Shown here one piece after another: positions 34,444 through 42,564 of a DNA stretch of 64,000 nucleotides (its first letter is position 1; each line of letters begins with the position of its first letter). The position numbers were made by a program, and so were the translations under genes. Origin of the DNA: Haloarcula amylovorans (GTDB lineage Archaea; Halobacteriota; Halobacteria; Halobacteriales; Haloarculaceae); contig NZ_SRIF01000008.1 of assembly GCF_004681185.1 (NCBI RefSeq), positions 1 through 64,000 on the forward strand, in the 5' to 3' direction. The notes beneath the pieces were generated by a model. The model saw only the letters and a list, made by a program, of their open reading frames with translations, did no database searches and was not told where the DNA came from.

Positions 34444-34807
34444 GGCGAATACTTCGTCCCGGACCGCGAAAAATAGTCGGCGTGTAAGCGGCGAGGGATT
34501 TGAACCACGGTCGTTCCCGTTCGCTCGCTCACCTCTCACTCCCTGATTCAAATCTCTCTTCGGTTCGCTATTCGCTCCTCACGTCCGTTCGTCGCAGAAT
34601 AGCGGGCGGCGAGGGATTTGAACTATAACATCCGTCGAGCGCAGCGAGACGGTTCACCGGAAGCGCGGCGAAGCCGCGACTTCCGGCCTTTTTCACCGAC
34701 GTTCGTTAGAGCGGAGCTCTAACGCAACCCGTCAGAAGTCTTCGACTTCTGAGGACGTTTTTCGAGGAGCGGTCGCCGCAGGCGACCCGACGAAGAAAAA
34801 GGTCGAC
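34444..34807. repeat. tRNA-Arg 3'-end copies and mosaic hairpin repeat copy D
   Basis: Gene-free. GCGGCGAGGGATTTGAAC at 34488-34505 and GGGCGGCGAGGGATTTGAAC at 34604-34623 are identical to the tRNA-Arg(CCG) 3' end at 34808-34827 (18 and 20 nt). GATTCAAATCTCTC at 34545-34558 is an inverted near-copy of the same T-arm (2 mismatches). From about 34620 the hairpin repeat D runs: ACATCCG, CGGTTCACCGG, CCTTTTTCACCGACG, GTTTTTCGAGGAGCGG, palindromes GTCGCCGCAGGCGAC and AGAAGTCTTCGACTTCT, and GAAGAAAAAGG to 34802. Confidence 0.65.
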
Positions 34808-34879
34808 GGGCGGCGAGGGATTTGAACCCCCGACCATCTGGTCCGGAACCAGGCGTTCTGTCCGCTGAACTAGCCGCCC
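34808..34879 (-). tRNA. tRNA-Arg (anticodon CCG)
   Basis: 72 nt on the minus strand; folds as a full cloverleaf. Acceptor GGGCGGC pairs with GCCGCCC, D-arm GTTC/GAAC, anticodon arm CCTGG-TTCCGGA-CCAGA with anticodon CCG (one C-A mismatch at 27-43), and T-arm GGGGG-TTCAAAT-CCCTC. No intron. The encoded CCA is absent, as is normal in haloarchaea. Decodes CGG. The 3' 20 nt recur twice upstream in the spacer to its left (see that entry). Confidence 0.97.
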
Positions 34880-34925
34880 ACGAAGCAAGATATTCGGCTG
34901 GCGCGCTTAACAGTTGTGACGGTGT

Positions 34926-35513
34926 CTACGGCGACTCGCTGGTTTCGAGCGTGAAGTCGTCGACGGGGTAGGCGACGCAGGTGAGACAGTAGCCGTCCTC
35001 CATGTCGTCTTCGAACAGCGACTCGTTGCTACTGTGACGGATGTAGTCCTCGGCCGGGCCGTCTTCGATGTGGCCGGCACAGGAGATACACTGGCCCTCT
35101 CGACAGGCGTAAGGCAGGTCCCAACCCTCGTCTTCGCCTGCTTCGAGGAGATTCTCGTTGTTGGCGACTTCGATAGTCTCGCCTTCCTTCGCGAACTCGA
35201 CCTCGTAGTATTCGACCTCGTCGTCGGCGATGGCGTCGGGGTCGAAGCCTTCCTCTTCTTCGGCTTCGCCTTCCTCACCTTCGGCGAGTTCCCCCTCGCT
35301 GCCGCCGGCGGGGATCGCGGCCGCACCGCCACCGCCGATAGAGCGGTTGTACGGTTCGGGGAAGTCGGTCTCGGGAACCGACGCGGCGCGCTGCTCTAAG
35401 ACCTCTTGGGAGATGTCCTCCGACGCCTCCCACCCGGTCCCTTTCGCGTAGTGGAGCGCCACCACGGTGAGGGCGAGCACGGCCCCGCCGAGGACGCCTG
35501 CGAGTTCAACCAT
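34926..35513 (-). CDS. Membrane-anchored 2Fe-2S ferredoxin
   Basis: 195 residues: an N-terminal helix (LAGVLGGAVLALTVVALHY), a long Gly/Glu-rich linker and a plant-type ferredoxin domain with the cluster cysteines in ACREGQCISCAGHIEDGP and the fourth Cys in YCLTCVAYP. The domain is followed by a short tail. An electron carrier tethered to the membrane; its redox partner is not in the window. The TATA-like TTAGTTAAACC (rc, about 35532-35542) precedes it. Confidence 0.9.
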   Translation of the reverse strand: MVELAGVLGGAVLALTVVALHYAKGTGWEASEDISQEVLEQRAASVPETDFPEPYNRSIGGGGAAAIPAGGSEGELAEGEEGEAEEEEGFDPDAIADDEVEYYEVEFAKEGETIEVANNENLLEAGEDEGWDLPYACREGQCISCAGHIEDGPAEDYIRHSSNESLFEDDMEDGYCLTCVAYPVDDFTLETSESP

Positions 35514-35660
35514 ACGGGCGGCTATGGAGTACTGGTTTAACTAAGCTTTGGATTCCGCCGTTTGGGCCGTCTCGACTGTACGTGTTTTTGGCACGTCGGA
35601 CCAGTCACCGTATGACTTGATGCACACGATTCGACGGAGATCTCGTCCAGATGGCGCAAT
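35514..35660. other. Intergenic segment, no gene seen
   Basis: Contains the probable ferredoxin promoter at its left end; otherwise unremarkable. Base composition drops below that of the flanking genes from here to about 36700. Confidence 0.4.
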
Positions 35661-35801
35661 ATGAGAGCCAACATATTCGGGCCGGAAAACTCCAACAACT
35701 ACGATAGCATCTACTCGCGAACCTACCGAACTATTCGAGGATTTGCGGACAGCGTACTTCGAGTATTCGTAGTTACTCCCCTGCTTCCTGAATCAGAATA
35801 G
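35661..35801 (+). CDS. Small open frame, possible truncated gene
   Basis: 46 codons from ATG 35661 to TAG 35799-35801, encoding MRANIFGPENSNNYDSIYSR then TYRTIRGFADSVLRVFV and a short tail. Unlike most spurious frames here it has no run of Arg and a protein-like composition, with low GC. Its 3' end overlaps the convergent frame at 35773-36006 by 29 bp. I do not recognise it; it could be the N-terminal stub of a mobile-element gene. Confidence 0.3.
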   Translation: MRANIFGPENSNNYDSIYSRTYRTIRGFADSVLRVFVVTPLLPESE

Positions 35802-36006
35802 TTGCCGAGAATCCGATAACGAGGACTGTAATGATAATCCCAATCAGATAGTACGGGTTTGAGAAATCAGGGGCCGCAAGAAATAGCGACAGTATAAACA
35901 TAGAACCTAAAAAGACACCCAACATAGCCCGAATGTCTGGATCATACTTTTCAGTGATAAAACTCAATCTCACGCTCACAATATAAGAACATTCGTGGTA
36001 CCTCAT
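35773..36006 (-). CDS. Small membrane protein, hypothetical
   Basis: 77 residues with two hydrophobic segments (MLGVFLGSMFILSLFLAAP and YYLIGIIITVLVIGFSATIL) and a short soluble N-terminus. It sits between the small open frame and the decayed transposase in the lower-GC patch. Plausible cargo or local gene, no family known. The start may be the ATG at 36006 or an internal Met. Confidence 0.5.
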   Translation of the reverse strand: MRYHECSYIVSVRLSFITEKYDPDIRAMLGVFLGSMFILSLFLAAPDFSNPYYLIGIIITVLVIGFSATILIQEAGE

Positions 36007-36034
36007 TATAGTTTTTTGGTGGCCGTAGAGGGTA

Positions 36035-36719
36035 GTGTTTAGTTTGGAGTATTGTGTCAGCAAGCGAAACTCTGCAACCAATTTTCGGCTGCTTCCGACT
36101 CGATGTGACTGAAGTAGTTCGAAAACAATGAGGTTCGTCGCTTCAGTTCGCGAAAAATACGCTCGACAGTGTTTCGATTTCTGTAGTGACGTATCTGAAA
36201 TCGGAAGCCCGCTCGTTGCAATGCTGTTGAATGTTGAGCGCCGTCGACGAGAAAGACGGCGGTTTCGACATCGTGTTTTTGTTGGAGCTTGCGGAGAAAT
36301 ATCTCGGTGAGGGCGGTCGTAGTGTCGAAGACAACCGGACGTGAAGCAGGTGGTTCGTTTGCGGGTCAGCGGTAACATTCAGACAGAGCTGCTCGTCGTT
36401 GATTCGAATCACTGTTTCGTCGAGCGCAATCTGATTCGGAGACCGTCCAGATTCGGACTGTATATCGGCTTTCTGGACCCAACCCGTGGATCGCTTTTTT
36501 CGACCGTTGGGCTCCCATCGAGTCGAGTAATTCGACGGTATTCGACAGCCAGAGTCCCGAAACGTGCGATTGAATACCGAGCTTCATCGCTGGCTCGGGT
36601 GTCCGCTCGCGTTCCACAAACTCCAAATAAATCCGCTCTCAATTCCCGCTGAGGCGGCTGATTTCTGGCATAGAGCACCAAGAATCCGTTCGCCTCACTT
36701 TTCACGCTTACCTAAACAC
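36035..36719 (-). pseudogene. Decayed IS6-family transposase / IS element
   Basis: About 685 bp in which pieces of an IS6-type DDE transposase appear in three different minus-strand frames. In order: LSNTVELLDSMGAQRSKKAI (about 36500-36560), IRINDEQLCLNVTADPQTN then HLLHVRLSST (36340-36412), then NIQQHCNERASDFRY and a final TNLIVFELLQSHRV portion. Multiple frameshifts mean no functional protein. Short terminal inverted repeat remnants, GTGTTTAG (36035-36042) and CTAAACAC (36712-36719), mark the ends. Size fits IS6-family elements. Confidence 0.75.
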
Positions 36720-36781
36720 GTCCCGCCGGATGGGAAAAACCCGAACTGCCTCGCGGCCGCCATCCTCGTCTCGCGACCGAC

Positions 36782-37681
36782 TCACTCGCGTCGCGGCACG
36801 TCGTGCCGGCCGAAGCCGTACCGGAGGCGGCTGGCGAGTCGGCGAGCGAAGCGGCCGTCGTCGGCGCGAGACCCGAAACGCTCGGCCAGCGCCTGGTAGA
36901 TGAGCGGCACCGGAACCTCCTGTTCGAGGGCCTCTTGGACCGTCCACGTTCCCGTAGAGCCGCCTTCGACGCGGTCAGCGACGGTCCCGAGGTCGACGCC
37001 CTCCTCGCGAAAGGCCTCCTCGCAGAGTTCCAGCAGCCACGAGCGGATGACCGCGCCGTTGTTCCATGTGCGCGCGACGGCTTCCAAGTCGAGGTCGTAG
37101 CGACCGTTGGCGAGCAGTTCGAAGCCCTCGCCGTAGGTCTGCATCAGCGCGTACTCGACGCCGTTGTGGACCATTTTCACGTAGTGGCCCGACCCGGCGG
37201 GACCCATTCGGTCGTGACCCGCCGGTCCGGTCGCCACGGCGTCGAAAACCGGTTCGAGTTCGTCGTAGGCCCACTGCGGGCCGCCGACCATCAGCGAGAA
37301 ACCCAGTTCCGCGCCGGCGGGACCGCCGGAGGTCCCACAGTCGAGGTAGGCGGCGTCGGTCGATTTGGCGCGTCGCACCGAATCCTCGAAGTGGGAGTTG
37401 CCGCCGTCGACGACGACGTCCTCACCGTCGACGTGGGGGGCGAGTTCGTCGAGCGCGGCGTCGACGGGGTCGCCTGCGGGCACCATCAGCCAGATGCGCT
37501 TGTCCTCACCGAGCGATTCCGCGAGGTCCGGGATGGTGTCCGCCGAGCGCGCGCCCGCGTCGGCGGCGTCGGCGACCGCGTCGTCGTCGATGTCGAAGAC
37601 CACCACGTCGTGGCCCGCGTCGAGTACGCGGTCGACGACGATCCGTCCCATGCGTCCGAGTCCGATGACGCCCAGTTCCAT
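36782..37681 (-). CDS. gnd: 6-phosphogluconate dehydrogenase (decarboxylating)
   Basis: 299 residues, the short archaeal/bacterial form. Rossmann fold MELGVIGLGRMG, DGGNSHFEDS, catalytic-region GTSGGPAGAELGFSLMVGG and YVKMVHNGVEYALMQTYGE with the Lys and His-Asn of the family. It converts 6-phosphogluconate to ribulose-5-phosphate with NAD(P)+; this is the oxidative pentose phosphate route used in haloarchaea. Monocistronic, beginning next to a divergent aminopeptidase. Confidence 0.94.
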   Translation of the reverse strand: MELGVIGLGRMGRIVVDRVLDAGHDVVVFDIDDDAVADAADAGARSADTIPDLAESLGEDKRIWLMVPAGDPVDAALDELAPHVDGEDVVVDGGNSHFEDSVRRAKSTDAAYLDCGTSGGPAGAELGFSLMVGGPQWAYDELEPVFDAVATGPAGHDRMGPAGSGHYVKMVHNGVEYALMQTYGEGFELLANGRYDLDLEAVARTWNNGAVIRSWLLELCEEAFREEGVDLGTVADRVEGGSTGTWTVQEALEQEVPVPLIYQALAERFGSRADDGRFARRLASRLRYGFGRHDVPRRE

Positions 37682-37788
37682 GCCTGCTGATTTCCCAGCG
37701 GACAGGTAGGGATTCCGGTTCGGCGACGAGCGCCGGCGAACCTACCAGAAGACGGTACGCTTTCTATCGGGCCGGTCCACGAACGAGC

Positions 37789-38871
37789 ATGGACGACCGC
37801 GTACGCGAACACGCACGGACGCTCGTGGACTGGAGCGCTCGCATCGAGGCTGGCGACGACGTCGTCGTGCAGGTCGAGGAGGGGGCACACGATCTGGGCG
37901 TCGCCGTCGCCGAAGCGCTCGGCGAGCGGGGGGCAAACCTGCTTTCGACGTACCGTTCGGACGAACTCACGCGAGCGTACCTCCGCGCGCACGACGGCGA
38001 ATTCGAGGCGAATCCCGACTACGAACTGGCGCTGTACGAGCGAGCCGACAGCGTGCTGATTCTCTCCGGCACGAACAACACCGCTGGCACCGCCGACGTA
38101 TCCGGCGAGCGCCGAACGGCCCACTCGAAGGCTCGGCAGGCCATCCGCGAGGCCCGGCTCGATACCGACTGGGTCTCGACCCAGCACCCGACGCGCGCGA
38201 TGGCCCAGCAGGCCGGGATGGCCTACGAAGCCTATCAGGACTTCGTCTACGACGCGACGTTGCGGGACTGGGAGGCGCTGGCTGAGGAACAGGCGCAGTT
38301 GAAGGGGGTTCTCGACGACGGAGAGGAAGTCCGAATCGTCGCGGACGGAACGGACCTCACGATGTCGATCGAGAGCCGAACAGCGGTCAACTCCGCGGCC
38401 AGCGTTGCCTACGACTCGCATAACCTCCCCTCCGGCGAGGTGTTCACCGCGCCGGAAGCCACCGAAGGCGTCGTCACCTTCGACGTGCCGATGACGATTC
38501 AGGGCCGTCGAGTCCGCGACGCAGAACTCACCTTCGAGGACGGCGTGGTCACCGAGTTCGCGGCCGCACAGGGCGAAGCGGTCCTCGAAGACGTCCTCGG
38601 CACGGACGAGGGCGCGCGGCGACTCGGCGAACTCGGTATCGGGATGAACCGCGGCGTCGACCGCGTCACCGACAACATCCTCTTCGACGAGAAGATGGGC
38701 GGCACCGTCCATCTGGCGCTCGGCCGGGCCTACGACGCCTGCCTGCCCGACGGTGAATCCGGCAACGAGAGCGCGGTCCACGTAGACCTCATCACGACGA
38801 TGGACGAGGGGTCGCGGCTGGAAGTCGACGGCGACGTCGTGCAGGAAGATGGGCGGTTTCGGTGGGAGTAG
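37789..38871 (+). CDS. M29-family aminopeptidase
   Basis: 360 residues. The metal-ligand motifs of M29 peptidases are visible in order: SGEVFTAPE, LGELGIGMNRG, GGTVHLALGRAYD and the C-terminal AVHVDLI (His-x-Asp). N-terminal half forms the substrate-binding domain (VSTQHPTRAMAQQAGM). It releases N-terminal residues from peptides. A second, shorter member lies at 61279-62235. A 13-bp hairpin follows the stop directly. Confidence 0.93.
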   Translation: MDDRVREHARTLVDWSARIEAGDDVVVQVEEGAHDLGVAVAEALGERGANLLSTYRSDELTRAYLRAHDGEFEANPDYELALYERADSVLILSGTNNTAGTADVSGERRTAHSKARQAIREARLDTDWVSTQHPTRAMAQQAGMAYEAYQDFVYDATLRDWEALAEEQAQLKGVLDDGEEVRIVADGTDLTMSIESRTAVNSAASVAYDSHNLPSGEVFTAPEATEGVVTFDVPMTIQGRRVRDAELTFEDGVVTEFAAAQGEAVLEDVLGTDEGARRLGELGIGMNRGVDRVTDNILFDEKMGGTVHLALGRAYDACLPDGESGNESAVHVDLITTMDEGSRLEVDGDVVQEDGRFRWE

Positions 38872-38900
38872 CGAGGTTCCGGCCGATGGCCGGAACCTCG
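38872..38900. terminator. Perfect hairpin right after the aminopeptidase stop
   Basis: CGAGGTTCCGGCC-GAT-GGCCGGAACCTCG: a 13-bp perfect stem with a 3-nt loop starting one nucleotide after the TAG. There is no U-tract. A partial copy, TAGCGAGGTTCTG(A)CCGACGG, lies 60 bp downstream (38931-38952). Confidence 0.5.
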
Positions 38901-39232
38901 AATATCGACGCGGTGATAATCGCGGAGCAGTAGCGAGGTTCTGACCGACGGAAAGACGAACCAGCGAGCGGCGTCGGCGCTCCGGCCGAGGTTCTCTCAG
39001 TCGCGCGCAGCCGAGACACGCATCGCTCTGCGGCGTCGAAAGTAGGAAAGATCGGAAAGAGGGGTGGGGGGTGGGGGGTGGTGGCACCCAAAGTGGGTGC
39101 GCTTAGAGATTCGGGAGTGATAATTAAGAATCTTCCGGCCGACCCCTCTAGTGGTAAGGTTCTGCACATGTCTTTCAGAAATGAAATTCGGAGTGGGTGT
39201 CGGCGGCAGAGTGGTGGCCGGCGGTAACACAT
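38901..39232. other. Spacer with G-rich tract and small hairpin
   Basis: No gene. It holds a G-tract cluster at 39061-39084 (G4-T-G6-T-G6-T-GG-T-GG) capable of a G-quadruplex on the plus strand. The stem GCACCCA-AAG-TGGGTGC (39084-39100) follows immediately, then an AT-rich element TAATTAAG near 39121-39128. Confidence 0.5.
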
Positions 39233-39754
39233 ATGCGTGCGCACTCCATAGGTGACGTCGTGACGACGGTGGCACCGGGCGGTCACGACGGGACCGACAG
39301 ACCGGGGGTTCGGCAGGCCGAGCGCGCCGACCTGCTGGAGGTCCATCGCATCGAACAGGCGTCGTTCCCCCAGCCGTGGCCGTTCTCGGCGCTGGAAAGC
39401 TACCTCGGCGAGGAAGGCTTTCTCGTCGCCGAGGCGGGCATCGAGGACGGTGTCCCGACCGTAGCGGGGTACGTCATCGCCGATACGGTCCCGAACCACG
39501 GGACGCCGCTGGGCCACATCAAGGACATCGCAGTGCGCGAGGAGTACCGCCGGGAGGGCGTGGCAACGGCGCTGTTGGAGGGCGCGCTGGAAGTCGTGAT
39601 GGCAACGGGGGCCGGCTCAGTCAAGCTCGAAGTGCGCGCGGACAACGACGGCGCGCGGCGACTGTACCGGCAGTTCGGCTTCCAGCACCGCAAGACCATC
39701 CCCAATTACTACAGCAACGGCGAAGACGCGCAGGTCATGGTCCGCTTGCTCTGA
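39233..39754 (+). CDS. rimI: GNAT N-acetyltransferase RimI-like
   Basis: 173 residues from ATG 39233. GNAT fold with HIKDIAVREEYRREGVATAL (acetyl-CoA binding region) and C-terminal YRQFGFQHRKTIPNYYSNGEDA, a RimI signature. Acetylates the N-terminus of a ribosomal or other protein. ATG 39233 is preferred; GTG 39260 also fits the domain border. Downstream gene starts 60 bp after the stop. Confidence 0.88.
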   Translation: MRAHSIGDVVTTVAPGGHDGTDRPGVRQAERADLLEVHRIEQASFPQPWPFSALESYLGEEGFLVAEAGIEDGVPTVAGYVIADTVPNHGTPLGHIKDIAVREEYRREGVATALLEGALEVVMATGAGSVKLEVRADNDGARRLYRQFGFQHRKTIPNYYSNGEDAQVMVRLL

Positions 39755-39814
39755 GTGCTAGTCTCTCCTGAGACCCGACTTTCTATACGGCTCCGTCACC
39801 TTCCCTTCGGTACA

Positions 39815-40270
39815 ATGGGATACGCGTGCCCCGTCTGTGGCGACCCGCAGGCCGACGCCGGCCACCTCGCCAATCACCTAGCGTTTACCGCGATGACCAG
39901 CGGCGACGACCACGAGGCGTGGCTGGACGACCACGTCGAGGACTGGGGGCAGATGGGCGAGAGCGAACTAGCCGAAGAAGTCACCGACCACGCCCAGGAG
40001 ACGGAGTTCCCGCAGGTATTCGAAGAGAGCGGACTGGAGTCGGAGCACGAGCACACCCACGACCACGCAGGCAGTCACGCGGGTGACGACCTGCCGTCGG
40101 GGGCCGACAGCCACCGCGGTCAGCGGTCGATGAGCGACGCGGACAGGGAGGTACTGGCCGAGGCGCGGGACCTCACGCGGGAGCTGTTAGACGACGAGAG
40201 CGGCGATGACGGAAATCGCGCGGACGAAGAGTCAGCGGACGGTGACGCGACCGAAGACGAAACCGAATAG
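39815..40270 (+). CDS. Zinc-finger-like haloarchaeal protein (DUF5810-like)
   Basis: 151 residues. Starts MGYACPVCGDPQADAGHLANH, a C-x2-C...H...H arrangement that can bind zinc, with a histidine-rich acidic middle (EHEHTHDHAGSH) and an acidic Glu/Asp tail. Haloarchaea often place it before the 137-aa DUF5809-like gene, as here. Function unknown. ATG 39815 is selected because the longer frame to 39755 overlaps rimI's end without coding character. Confidence 0.8.
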   Translation: MGYACPVCGDPQADAGHLANHLAFTAMTSGDDHEAWLDDHVEDWGQMGESELAEEVTDHAQETEFPQVFEESGLESEHEHTHDHAGSHAGDDLPSGADSHRGQRSMSDADREVLAEARDLTRELLDDESGDDGNRADEESADGDATEDETE

Positions 40271-40294
40271 TTCCGCGGCGACCTAGGTCCGCGC

Positions 40295-40708
40295 ATGGAA
40301 ACCGAGGGGCAGTTCTCGCCGACGACAGTCGCCGACGCGCAGGACCGCTACGAGGCACTGGGACCGACCGCACAGGTCGTCGTCAAGGAGGTAGCGAAGG
40401 CGATGGGACTCGACGCCGAGGAGTACCGCGACCGCGTCACCGGGGAGGTCGTCGAGACGGCCCGTGACGTGCTGTTCGCTGAATCGCTCTCGGTGACCGT
40501 CGGGACCGCCGAGGAGTTCGAGACGTGGGCGACCGACGCCGATTACGAGGTGACCGTCGTCGGGGCCGACAACGTCGACAACGTCGTCTGGCACGCGCCC
40601 GAATTCGCCGAGGAAGCGGTCGCGGCCACGTTCCAATCAGAGCGTCAGGCCGCTGTCGGGACCCTCCGCCGACAAGCGTTCGGGCGCATCTACAGCGAGG
40701 TCGTTTGA
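40295..40708 (+). CDS. Conserved haloarchaeal protein (DUF5809-like)
   Basis: 137 residues, soluble, mostly helical at the N-terminus (DAQDRYEALGPTAQVVVKEV) with a beta region (YEVTVVGADNVDNVVWHAP). The stop overlaps the next start (TGATG). It follows the zinc-finger-like gene by 24 bp; the four genes 39815-41660 are tightly spaced and likely co-transcribed. Confidence 0.78.
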   Translation: METEGQFSPTTVADAQDRYEALGPTAQVVVKEVAKAMGLDAEEYRDRVTGEVVETARDVLFAESLSVTVGTAEEFETWATDADYEVTVVGADNVDNVVWHAPEFAEEAVAATFQSERQAAVGTLRRQAFGRIYSEVV

Positions 40709-41121
40709 TGCGAACGGTCACCCGCAACTTCATATTGGGCGTGGGCGTCGTCGTCCTCCTCCTCTTGGCGCTGGGCGCGCTCCCAAGCTATCTCAAGAGC
40801 GGCGATCCGTACTATCTCACCGCCGCGCCGGAGAACGGGAGCGTCAGCGTCGAGAACGGGACGGCGGTCAACGGGAGTAACCTCTCGGCAGCACGCTATC
40901 CCTACACTACCGCCGCGCTCGACAACGCTGCGGCGAACGGCACTGGTCGGTCGGACCCCTACTGGCGCGGTCCCGTGGGGCTGAAGGGCGCGTTCACCCA
41001 TTCGCCGTTCGACGAACTCGACGCGCTCCGTCAGCAGGTGCCCGCGGCAGCCGACGGCGAGACGGTAATCGTCCGCCACGACGGGACGTTTTACCGCCTC
41101 GCCGTGACACAACGACCATGA
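40708..41121 (+). CDS. Small membrane-anchored protein, unknown
   Basis: 137 residues: one strong N-terminal helix (FILGVGVVVLLLLALGALPSYL) and a soluble extracytoplasmic part rich in Asn and Gly with an NGT/NGS pattern. Those are possible N-glycosylation sites (ENGSVSVENGTAVNGSNLS). ATG 40708 overlaps the upstream stop, and the stop overlaps the NUDIX start (ATGA). No family assigned. Confidence 0.75.
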   Translation: MRTVTRNFILGVGVVVLLLLALGALPSYLKSGDPYYLTAAPENGSVSVENGTAVNGSNLSAARYPYTTAALDNAAANGTGRSDPYWRGPVGLKGAFTHSPFDELDALRQQVPAAADGETVIVRHDGTFYRLAVTQRP

Positions 41122-41660
41122 CCCGCGACCCGACCCACGAGTGGCCAGTCGTCGAATCTGAAACCGAGTACGAGACCGGCTGGTACGCCGGCGGCTACGA
41201 CCGCGTCCGCCAACCGGACGGCTCGGAGAAGGACTACTACTGGGCGGAACTCCCCGACGCCGTCGTCGTGGTGGCCCGCGCCGGCGACGAACTCGTCTTC
41301 GTCGACCAGTTCCGCCCGGTCATCCGCGAGCAGTGTCTGGAACTACCCGCCGGCATCGTCGAGGACGATGAGTCCTACACGACGGCTGGCGCGCGCGAAC
41401 TCCGCGAGGAGACCGGGTTCGACCCTGCCGGCGTCTCCCTGCTGGAGGAGTTCTGGTGTTCGACCGGCGTCTTGCGCCACCGCCGCGGCATCGTCTTCGC
41501 CGAGGGACTGGACCCGGTCGACCGGAACTTAGACGACAACGAGTTCCTCTCGGTCACGACAGTCCCCGTCGAAGACGCCCTCGACGTCGCCCGCCGCGAG
41601 CCGGCCAACGACGCCACTATCGAGGGGATCCTGCTCGCGCGGGCCGAGGGTTTGCTGTAG
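41118..41660 (+). CDS. NUDIX hydrolase, ADP-ribose pyrophosphatase-like
   Basis: 180 residues. The Nudix box is GIVEDDESYTTAGARELREETGF (G-x5-E-x7-RELREETG pattern), preceded by the dimer segment QFRPVIREQCLELPAG seen in ADP-ribose pyrophosphatases. It hydrolyses nucleoside diphosphate derivatives; substrate not fixed. ATG overlaps the upstream stop. Confidence 0.9.
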   Translation: MTRDPTHEWPVVESETEYETGWYAGGYDRVRQPDGSEKDYYWAELPDAVVVVARAGDELVFVDQFRPVIREQCLELPAGIVEDDESYTTAGARELREETGFDPAGVSLLEEFWCSTGVLRHRRGIVFAEGLDPVDRNLDDNEFLSVTTVPVEDALDVARREPANDATIEGILLARAEGLL

Positions 41661-41698
41661 TCGGAGCACGTTTAGGGCTCGACCGTTTTCGAAAGGAC

Positions 41699-42055
41699 AT
41701 GGACGGTGAAATCAACGGCGAGGAGCTGCGAGCGCTGCTCGACGAGGACGAGGCGCGCGTCGTGGACATCCGCTCGCCGAACGCCTTCGAGCGGGGACAT
41801 ATCCCCGGCAGCGAGAACGTCCCGTTCCCGTCGCTCGTCGACGAGGTCGAACGGTTCGAGGACGACGAGCGAGTCGTAACGGTGTGTCCGAAGGGGAAAT
41901 CCAGCGTGCAGGCCGCCCGGCTCATCGCCTCCTACGAGGGATTCGACGGTCGTGTCGATAGTTTCGCGCCCGGTCTCACCGGCTGGGAGGGGGCGCTCGA
42001 ATCGAGCGACGGCGGCACGCAAAGCGCAAACGAAGGTCCCGAAGCACCGTTCTGA
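41699..42055 (+). CDS. Rhodanese-like sulfurtransferase
   Basis: 118 residues, a single rhodanese domain: VVDIRSPNAFERGHIPGSENVPF, the active-site loop VCPKGKSS with the catalytic Cys, and a closing GLTGWEGAL. Sulfur transfer or redox signalling. The ATG at 41699 sits 38 nt after the NUDIX stop; the longer frame back to 41456 is shadow sequence. Confidence 0.9.
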   Translation: MDGEINGEELRALLDEDEARVVDIRSPNAFERGHIPGSENVPFPSLVDEVERFEDDERVVTVCPKGKSSVQAARLIASYEGFDGRVDSFAPGLTGWEGALESSDGGTQSANEGPEAPF

Positions 42056-42564
42056 GGGTGACATATCTCTCCAAGCAGAGATCGAAGTATCGCGGGTTCG
42101 CTCGAAACCCTCCCGAGCGGATGGACCGCTCGGTATCGCACAATAGGCTATTGGGGGTCGTTTCGACCGCGCTCTCGGCGTCGGCGACTCGCCTCACGCC
42201 CCTGGGTTCTCCAGTCGAAGCGAGCGGGTTCAAGAGCGAAAGCGGACGGCGAGCGTTGTCGCGCCGCTCTCGGTCTCTTCGACGCGAACTGCGGGAAGCG
42301 TCTCGACGAGTCGGGTTGGGAGGCGAGCGGAGAGGGAGTGAGTCGCAGACGGCACGGCCGTAGCGATTCCGCGTCAGCCGCCAGAGTTGTACCATCTGTC
42401 TCGGCGCTCAGCGGGGGCAAGGATAAACGCTCGGGTCGGACCGCTCGGCGTACGGAAACGGTGGCTCGGTCGAAAGCTCTCATCACAAGGGGCTGAGCGG
42501 GGGTAACTGCTCGTCATCGCCACCGACCCACACTTAGCGCTCACGTTTGAAAAACACGTCCGTT
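42056..42564. other. Intergenic region with small hairpins, no gene seen
   Basis: Nothing coding is supported in 509 bp; all frames are short and arginine-rich. The palindrome CCGAGCGG-ATGGA-CCGCTCGG (42113-42133) lies about 60 nt past the rhodanese stop, beside GGGTT-CGCTCG-AAACCC near 42094-42110. Either could be a terminator. Confidence 0.45.

Noticed and set aside
34444..34551. N-terminal extension of the CPBP protease containing RGSNPSPLTRR
   Set aside because: This is the translated reverse of a tRNA-Arg 3' fragment; ATG 34443 fits the family N-terminus.
39168..39227. 19-codon leader peptide before rimI (MSFRNEIRSG...)
   Set aside because: The composition is arginine-rich, there is no ribosome binding site, and the frame could arise by chance in the spacer.
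42056..42564. Several 60-110 codon frames in the gap after the rhodanese gene
   Set aside because: All are Arg/Ser-rich, typical of non-coding frames in high-GC DNA; no motif and no conserved start.
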